From Sepioteuthis lessoniana (lineage: Eukaryota > Mollusca > Cephalopoda > Myopsida > Loliginidae): a stretch of DNA of 64,000 bases. Every line of letters begins with the position of its first letter. The stretch's first letter is position 1. The position numbers were made by a program, and so were the translations under genes. Of this stretch, positions 56,690 to 64,000 are shown piece after piece. The DNA lies in the NCBI GenBank assembly GCA_963585895.1, contig OY757921.1, positions 52,978,590 through 53,042,589 on the forward strand. The letters run 5' to 3'. Under the pieces are notes generated by a model. The model was given only the letters and a program-made list of their open reading frames with translations. It searched no databases and was not told the origin of the DNA.

Positions 56690-58060
56690 GATCAAAAAGG
56701 GGCGGTCCACGTCCACTATTGGTATGTTCGTGAAAAATAAAGTTATGTGGAACTGGCCCGTACGTTTGCTGCTGCCACAGCTGAATGTCTGGTCAGGGAT
56801 TTGTGGCATATTGTTGCGGTTCTTCCTTCTGGGGTTGGGAGCGGTCCCGTTGGTATTTACAAATGAGACGACGAAATAGTGGTGGTAAGATGCCAGGCGT
56901 AACGGTTTTCACCTAGGGTGGACCAATATGCTCTCGGGCAGGTGATAATTCCCCATCTAGGAAACATATCATTCTAAGCGTGGCTGGAACCTTAGTAGCA
57001 TAGCTTCAATGCTGGTTATCATTGCTTTTTCCAGTGAAGTCACTCCAGTGGATGTCCAAAACAGCTCTATTCATGCTGATTTTCTTCCTCTTCCTCAGGT
57101 GTCTGTTGTACCACACGCGTTTATTGAGTCTACCAAAAGTACTGCTCGCCTTTGTCCACATGTTATTGATTTCTTTGTCAATCATGGTATCTGACATCAT
57201 GGTGCACCGCCGTCAGTTGGGCCAATGGACTGTCTCCAACTTAGTTACGTCAATAGCGATGTAGGTAGGTCGGAATTTTTTCCGAGGTTCAGGATGGTGG
57301 AATAATTCTGTCTTCTTTTAATTGTCTCCAAGCCCTCAGAGCTGGGCAACCTCTGTGAAGCAGGAATAAATTCGCAGCAAAGCTCTTTCGGTGTGGGCAA
57401 CAACGATAGCTTCGTCAGCGAAGGTGAAGACTTGGATCAGTTACTTCAGGGACTTCATGTGAGTCTGTAATCATCGGGAATTAAAAATGCTGCTTCAAAG
57501 AAGGCATTTGATGTAAACTCCGTCCTTATCATCGAGATTTTTCCTGGTCTGTTTGAGAATCATGCAGAATATCATAAAGAGATTTGGTGCCAGAAGGCAA
57601 ATCTGCTTCTTTATGTTGGTCTTCGAAAATGGTTTTGAGATGTAACTGTTGAGTCTGAAAAAAACCTATCTTTGGTGTTCCTATTGACGCTAACGGTGCA
57701 CTGTCTCCCTGGAAGTTGTTTTTCAATGATTGGGGTAACAGTGTGTTAAGCAGAATTCTTAAGATGATATTTCCTGCAGTGGAGCACAGAGTATATTCCT
57801 GTAATTGAAGCAGTCAGATTTTACCCTTTATTCTTGCACAGAGCAATGATGACTGCATAGCAGAGATGTTGTAGTAGTTTTTCCTGCTCCGAACAACAGA
57901 CAAAGAGCTCCAAGAGTTTTATATACATTTAGTTCCCATGATTCCTAATTTCTCAAGGGAAGCTATCGACTTCAGTTGATTTTACATGTTTCAGTTACTC
58001 TATGGCGAAAGTAGTACCTCCTTTAGTGGACAACTCACAGTTCTTATTTACAGGTTGTTG
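56690..58060 (-). mobile_element. LINE-C remnant (third non-LTR family), RT part
   Basis: Minus-strand pieces in order: VKSDCFNYRNI-like (57800), MIFCMILKQTRKNLDDKDGV (57580-57520), a remnant of the catalytic FADD box reading FADEA (57420), KKTELFHHPEPRKKFRP (57320-57270), SDTMIDKEINNM, STFGRLNKRVWYNRHLRK (57150-57090) and LDIHWSDF (57040). The catalytic box has lost one aspartate. It lies in the intron between vWA exon A and linker exon 2. Confidence 0.8.
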
Positions 58061-58448
58061 GTAAATGCCGAGAACTGCTGATTCCTGGATAGTGCTATTA
58101 GCAAATACATATATATATAAAAGCGCAAAAAGAAAACATTGTGCGGCTAAAATGCTCCCTAGAGATAAAGACACTCGGGCCAGTCATGGTTGCGAAGTGT
58201 AAGCATTATCAATAACCCAGACTACTTTTTCAGTTCTTTACCATACCATCAGACTTTGTTTATTTTCCCGTTACGTCAAAGGAAAACATGGTGAGGATGT
58301 TTAGCATACAAATACTATAATTTAACTGTTAACTCGAACCGATGACAAAAAGAATCCAGTGTACTAAGGGGAAATCCTGGTTCTGCATTCTTTTACACGG
58401 TTGACCTGGGAATTACACCGCTTTCAACATAGTTTACAAATTTGTTTT

Positions 58449-58620
<172 letters not shown>

Positions 58621-58816
58621 CCAGTATGTCTTAAGTTAAATATCCCTGGAATAAAATTTAGACAGATTTTGTATATATAAATGTAAGAAAAACATAAAAT
58701 GTATAAAATCTCTTTCTTATTACTTATTGTTTCTGGTACAAATGGCACAAATGAATTATCTAAAATGTACTAAGCATTTACTATAAGATAGTAATGTGAA
58801 CTAAATATAATCTCAC

Positions 58817-59383
58817 CTTTGCACGTCCTTGAGACAATTTGTTTCATGATACTTTGAAGAGCATTGAAATTTTTCACGGTGAATCTGAACTGGTTCGTGG
58901 GTTGACTTGCGATATTCGTTAATTCCTTCATGTTCACATTGTTTCCAATTCCAATACTAAAGATAAAAACACCATCACTTTTAAGTGTTTCAGCTTCTAA
59001 TCTGGTTTCATTTGCATCATTCGACTTACCATCAGTTATAACAATAGCAACATTAGGAACACCTTTCCGATCACCGTTTTGCTTTTTAAAAGAATCCTTT
59101 CTTAGATAATTCAGGCCTTCACTTGTGTACGTCAAGCCCTTAGGATAGTAAATATTTTCAATACCTCTCCGCAGTGCATCCAAATCAGCATATTTCTTCA
59201 TATCAAACACTTCACTAACATAGTGACTGTATGTTACAACGCCGACACGCACGCCGTCGTTGGCAATGTGAAATGAACTGACGGTGTTTTTGACGAAGTT
59301 CTTCATTTTAATAAAATTCTTCACACCAATACTTGAGGATCCATCCAAGAGAAACATGATGTCTGCAATGGCTTTTGTACATT
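58817..59383 (-). CDS. vWA domain exon A (567 bp, complete domain)
   Basis: The exon has a minus-strand acceptor TTTTTCAG at its high end and a GTGAG donor at its low end; 567 bp, phase 1/1, 189 codons. It encodes one full vWA domain. Strand beta-1 ADIMFLLDGSSSIG carries the MIDAS motif D14-x-S16-x-S18; the loop threonine is T85 in GLTYTSEGL; the last MIDAS aspartate is D118 in IVITDGKSND. All residues expected to hold a divalent metal are present. C2 and C188 are the only cysteines and would close the domain, as in matrilin-type vWA modules. The open frame extends past the acceptor into the intron, so the ATG available upstream is not evidence of a start. Its protein sequence from residue 4 on is identical to exon B. 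Ligand-binding adhesion is the usual function of the family; the ligand is unknown. Confidence 0.92.
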
Positions 59384-59839
59384 CTGAAAAATGTTTGAGA
59401 AATATCATTAATTTTATATTTCGAACAAGAAAACATGAAGCTACATTAACTTCTGACAAATTTATTGAAGTATATTCATATATAGATCATAGTGTCTGAG
59501 GAGTCTGATTTCAAAGTTGCTAAACATATTATCTATTCAAATGATTTCAAAGGAGAAAATGATAATAAAATTTGTTTTGTTTATTTGAATATATATGAAT
59601 ACATTTTGTGCGCGTATAAAATGAAAGCAGTTTATCGATCGTTTGATCGGATACAAAAAGATTAACGTATTGATTTTTTATGGAATTTCAGAACGTCTAA
59701 TGCTTTTTTATGCCAACAAGTTTGGGAATCTCGTTCATTGTACATTCATATTTACAATTTTGTGCTGTTGTTTCATGAGATTTTCTTTCAAACGGTCCTA
59801 TCGAATAAGAATAAATTTAAGCATGTGTACTACTACTCA
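59384..59839. other. Intron of the vWA gene
   Basis: No additional feature seen between vWA exon A and the repeat at 59840. Confidence 0.5.
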
Positions 59840-59955
59840 AGCGCAGAATGGCCCAGGGAGTAATGACATTGAAGGGGTTCTCCACACTCTAGAACTGGAA
59901 TCTAATCTTTGTATTATACCCAGGATACCCCTTTTTAGGGCATCAGCAGGGCATA
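59840..59955 (+). repeat. Short dispersed repeat, copy 3 (diverged)
   Basis: CCAGGGAGTAATGACATTGA and GGTTCTCCACACTC align with 17025-17060. Confidence 0.45.
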
Positions 59956-60382
59956 CCGTCATCACCAACAGAACTGTCTAAAATATTTTATTCTAATATG
60001 ATTTAGATCTTCCGCGACTTATCCAGGTTTAAAAATTATCCGGACAATCAACCCAGCATTAACGATTTTTAGATGAGGGTGTAGCTGTTGTCTAAGATAA
60101 AGGCCCTCTGGTTACCGAACAGGTAATTGTGTACAAACCAGCAAACTATGCAGTGTGACAGAAATACGGGTTTGGTGCGGGGTTTTTTTCCAAGAAAGTT
60201 GAATAAACGGATTATGATTTCATGAAGAACTTAACTGTAATGATTTTTTGGCATAGGTACTTGAAAAATTCATTTAAAAAATGACATTTGCTACTGTTTA
60301 CGTAAAAGAAATTACTGATGAGATACTTTTAAATATTATTATTCTAAATAGTTATCTTTATAGTTATTTCAGCAAAACAGAA

Positions 60383-60420
<38 letters not shown>

Positions 60421-61559
60421 TCTATCTGCTTGTGTATGAATATATGTAGTTTCTGTAAAAAATGATGAATTTGATGTATTTTTTGCTAAATTTTTGTTCA
60501 TCATTGTAGATAACTTTTCTAGAAAGACCAGTTTGGACCACATTATCAATTGGTGACTGCCTAGATGCGATGAATATCAAAATTCGTTATCTTGACGTTT
60601 AAACACAGATGACTGGTTTTGAACACAGATGACTACCACGGAAGTGAGTCAATTATCTAATATATTGTCGAGAACTGATTGTAATGTAACATGATTAATC
60701 TGCATTTGAGAATATTGTAGTAGTAATTTTTTCACTGCCTTTTGGATGGAGTTAATGTGAAATAACAGATTTTTGTAGTTTTCTCAGGGAAATGATTGAT
60801 TGTTGAAAAGACCAGGTGTGATCCCGTATAGTGAGTGACCCAACCTTGTTGGGATTTATAAGCTAGCTAGATATGACAGCCTCTCTGGCAGTCAGTATTG
60901 GAATATTGTTTTGAGTTAGTAAGTGCGGGGGAAATGACCCTTGAACTTGATTTAAACAATAGTTTATTTGGGATGTATTTTCAGCGTAGGAACAGATGTG
61001 GATCCAAAAGGGATCTGCATATAATATTCTGTTATTTTACGTCGCAAGTTAGTTGAAGTTTGGGCTTTGGAGAGAAGGGATCGACTCTTCACACACAATT
61101 TTGATAGCAGTCAACTGAGAGAATATCTAACACGCATACCTTCGCATTCATTTATGTATGACTACAACATTTCATTAATTTTCTAAACTCAACTTCAAAC
61201 CGACACATATTCTCAGTAGTCCTGCTGTATTCTGTTTTGTATAACTATAGATGCCATAAGATAGTTGATTGTATTCCGCTATATATACTGTTATTGAACT
61301 GTTTATATTTAATCAACTGGCATTATTTTTCTTCCGACTTATTCTGCTCAGAACATTCTTCACTAGGGAAGATTTACCATGGTTTATTCGTTTTGGAGAA
61401 ACCCGTTGTCTTGGCTGCAAAGAATCACAACACATTTTTGAATATCAAACAAGACGATCAAGGAATTAAACTGTGCTTATAACAGTTCTAATTGATTGTA
61501 CTGTGCCTTGGAACAGTTCTAATTTTTAAACGCTTCCGACTTCTCAGTAGAGACTGAAA
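59956..61559. other. Intron of the vWA gene; AT-rich
   Basis: (TA)n at 60386-60419. 60800-61100 is somewhat GC-richer (GATCCCGTATAGTGAGTGAC; TTTATAAGC) and could be an old LTR; no partner is seen in the window. Confidence 0.45.
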
Positions 61560-61800
61560 TTTCACATGGGTTTCAAACAGAGTAACGCGTCGATCGGAAA
61601 TACGAATTGTTTTGAGTAGAGAGGATGGCGTTTATAATATGATAAACGTGCTGGCACCACGGATTTCCCGGACTCTCTATCTTCCAATTCGTCCCTATCA
61701 TCCATCACGCTCGGCAGGTTCTCCAAACAACATCCAGGGTCCATGCAGAGCAGTTGTAAGGATGTTCTTGCCGGTTGAATTTGTAAAGTTGTGATACACA
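61560..61800 (-). mobile_element. LINE-A copy 8, 3'-end fragment
   Basis: Minus-strand DPGCCLENLPSVMDDRDELE matches the family tail seen in copies 4 and 6. Confidence 0.7.
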
Positions 61801-61893
61801 GTTGAGTGTATAATTTAATGTAAAATTTGTATTCTATGAAAACATTTACTTAAAATTATATCCTTTGAATTATATAACTTGAAAAGAACTAAC

Positions 61894-61923
61894 CTTTTGG
61901 TACTTTTGTTGATAAAACTGTAG
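61894..61923 (-). CDS. 30-bp linker exon 1 of the vWA gene
   Basis: On the minus strand an AG acceptor (TTTGCAG) is followed by exactly 30 bases and a GTTAG donor. In phase 1/1 the exon reads as TVLSTKVPK plus two split codons. It lies upstream of vWA exon A, in the same position relative to it as the other two 30-bp exons have to their vWA exons, and shares their length, phase and C-terminal PK. It is less proline-rich than the other two, so it is the weakest of the three calls. The likely role is a flexible spacer between vWA domains. Confidence 0.7.
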
Positions 61924-62566
61924 CTGCAAATTGTAACAAATAAATTTGTGATTAAATTAGATAACAAGTGCAAATAAGGAATAAGAAACACGTCAAGAGA
62001 TTAAATTCATTTATAATGAAATGCTTTTCTATCATTTCTACATTTGAACCCTTACCACAGGTATCTGTATGAAGTACTATTTTGGTCTGACTGTCTTTGA
62101 TTTTTAACAAATTTTTGTTTGAATAGTATCATTTATATTAGAAACATAATGTGTATCTATATTATTTTCATATTTCTGCATTATCTTATCCTGGTAAATG
62201 TTATGTCACCAATCTGATATTATGCCGCTTTATTCTGGTTCTTTACTCGTTTAATGTCATTTTTAATCATCAGAATTCTCGATTGAATGGAGGAGAATAC
62301 CAGGAAATACAAATTAGAACCATTCATTTCTTTTTTTAATAAAGGGATCAATATCATAAGGAACTGCTGTTACATTTGGAATCTAACGGGTGAATGAGTG
62401 TTCAAGTAGTTACTTAATGCTAACGTAGATATAAAAAATTATGAATTAACTTTTATGCATTTTTAAAGTACAATTACTTTATTCTGACTGCAAAATTTCA
62501 TTGTACAAACCTTCAGTGTAATCCTTAAAGCCTTCAATTATCTAATGAGATAATTAATTATAAATA

Positions 62567-62627
<61 letters not shown>

Positions 62628-63715
62628 GAGCTTTATTCTGACGTTAATATCTACGTTAAATTCTGATCATTGATACTTCTTTAAAATTTATTTTTTTAGT
62701 AAAATAGTAGGGCAGACCGTGTTCCGTATTTCAATACCCAATGCACAGATTGAGAGCTAAAACCTGACAAAAGAAATAACAAATAACTGCCCTACCCTTT
62801 AACCACAGTTACCTCGAATTGTTTTTTTTTTTTTTTGCATTCGCTTATGTGATTAACTGTTTAATCTCTATTTTCTCATAGCCCACAGTTGCTATTTTCC
62901 TGCGTATTATCAATCTGAAATATAATCTATTATAAGCACTTTTTTTTAAATTAATATTTCGTGACAGGTGATTCATGTTCAGTACAATTATTCTAATTGA
63001 CGTTTAATGTTGGGTATAATTATCCAAATGTTTCACTTCAATCCAATATATGAGAGCTCATTCGTAAATAGGAGCTTTAATCCTGTAAAAGCGGTTTAAG
63101 TAAATTTATTTCGTTTGGTAGCTAATTTCTTTTGACGGCAGAGCACATCAACCATAATTATCTTGCTGTTACTGTATAATTTGGCGGTTCAAGTCTAAAT
63201 TGGACATTTTTGACATTAGGCAGCCCTCTCCATGAATTAAATTCATACGCCCTGCGAATTGACACTGCTCTTAACTTTATATGAATTCTCCTTAAGATTC
63301 AATAGGTGGTTCTTTTCAAAACGAGCAATACCATAAATATATTTTTAGTTTTTTTGTTTTGTTTTTTTCTGCCGCTGAATATCAGAGAAAGAATTCCCTT
63401 CACACTTTGCACCATTATAGAACTGACCATACTTCAGGACCTTTGCTGTCCCGGTATCATTAATTAACATGATGTGCTACTTCCTTAAGACTCAATTCCC
63501 TTGATATTATATTTCCTTTGGGAATTCTTAAATGTGAAACTAGACCTACTATAACTCTGCATTTGAAGTGGAGGCAGAGTTTATGGATGGTATGAAAATG
63601 ATTTATAGCATATATGTTAGTAAACTATGAATATAAACCATAAATTACAGTAAGGAGAACAACAAATACATATACTGCTGTTTTTAGTAAAATAGCAGTG
63701 CAGACTGTGTTCCCT
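61924..63715. other. AT-rich stretch upstream of the first recognised linker exon
   Basis: (TA)n at 62570-62625, poly-T at 62822. No further vWA or linker exon was recognised here. AAATAGTAGGGCAGACCGTG near 62703 recurs at 63689 as AAATAGCAGTGCAGACTGTG. Confidence 0.5.
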
Positions 63716-63719
63716 AAAC

Positions 63720-64000
63720 TGATTGGTTTGATTTAGTTTATTTATTTAATGGCATATCAAGCTTCAAAGGTTATTTAAGATTTTGTGGTATTATCTAACA
63801 CATGGCTGGAGGGATAAGGCTTCCATACGTTTCCCAAGGGTTTTAGGTTTCTTTATTTAATGGCATATCAACCTTTGTGGGATATAGTAGCGATACTATT
63901 TAATCCATAACTGGGGGATCAGAGAATTGATCACTTTCCCAAAAATATAAATCTGAACTTGAACGTAATAGCGCTACTGCAGATCAAACTCGCTTACTAT
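63720..64000 (-). mobile_element. Family-S1 SINE, truncated by window end
   Basis: TGAACGTAATAGCGCTACTG (63959-63978) matches the S1 minus copy at 12890-12910; CATGGCTGGAGGGATAAGG and TTTCCCAAGGGTTT also match. TTTAATGGCATATCAA occurs twice, 100 bp apart, inside it. Confidence 0.65.

Overview
This window looks like AT-rich nuclear DNA from a cephalopod mollusc, most probably an octopus. The evidence is the density of (TA)n, (GT)n and (CT)n microsatellites, several tRNA-derived SINE families, and degraded retroelements of the kinds that fill octopus introns. The one convincing host gene is split over small exons with GT/AG borders and separated by kilobases of repeats. Nothing resembles bacterial gene organisation. 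The species call is inference from repeat content and recalled similarity; no database was searched.

Layout. 1-15.2 kb is a graveyard of non-LTR retrotransposons: LINE-A (APE endonuclease type, 3' end of GATGAT repeats) and LINE-B (a family with a C-terminal PD-(D/E)XK-like nuclease domain). Two SINE copies are nested in them with readable target-site duplications. 15.7-27.1 kb holds an inverted SINE pair, more LINE-A copies, a Penelope-like remnant and a hairpin around a (TA) run. 27.6-30.1 kb has a long-inverted-repeat fold-back element followed by a diverged tandem array of about 0.26-0.38 kb units. That array family continues to 31.48 kb and resumes at 34.72 kb, because an internally deleted Ty3/Gypsy element (31484-34718, TSD CTAT) has split it. 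A solo LTR of the same family lies at 36891-37946 (TSD AAAG), and a second fold-back element at 34.89-35.33 kb. At 41.96-43.0 kb is a GC-rich array of three 304-369 bp units bounded by inverted repeats, foreign in composition to everything around it.

From 43.6 to 61.9 kb, on the minus strand, lies part of a gene for a tandem von Willebrand factor A (vWA) protein. In transcription order it reads 30-bp exon, 567-bp vWA exon, 30-bp exon, 567-bp vWA exon, 30-bp exon, 567-bp vWA exon. All six exons are phase 1/1, so any number of modules can be added, lost or skipped without breaking the frame. Each vWA exon encodes one complete domain with an intact MIDAS metal site and a cysteine near each end; each 30-bp exon encodes a short linker, proline-rich in two of three copies. 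Two vWA exons, about 8 kb apart, are identical over 423 consecutive bases, silent sites included, while their introns differ, which suggests exon-confined gene conversion. The introns contain a BEL/Pao element, SINEs, a deleted mariner and a third LINE family. The first and last exons of the gene lie outside the window or were not recognised.

The remaining stretches are AT-rich, repeat-derived or featureless. Many short reading frames in them are chance or antisense shadows.
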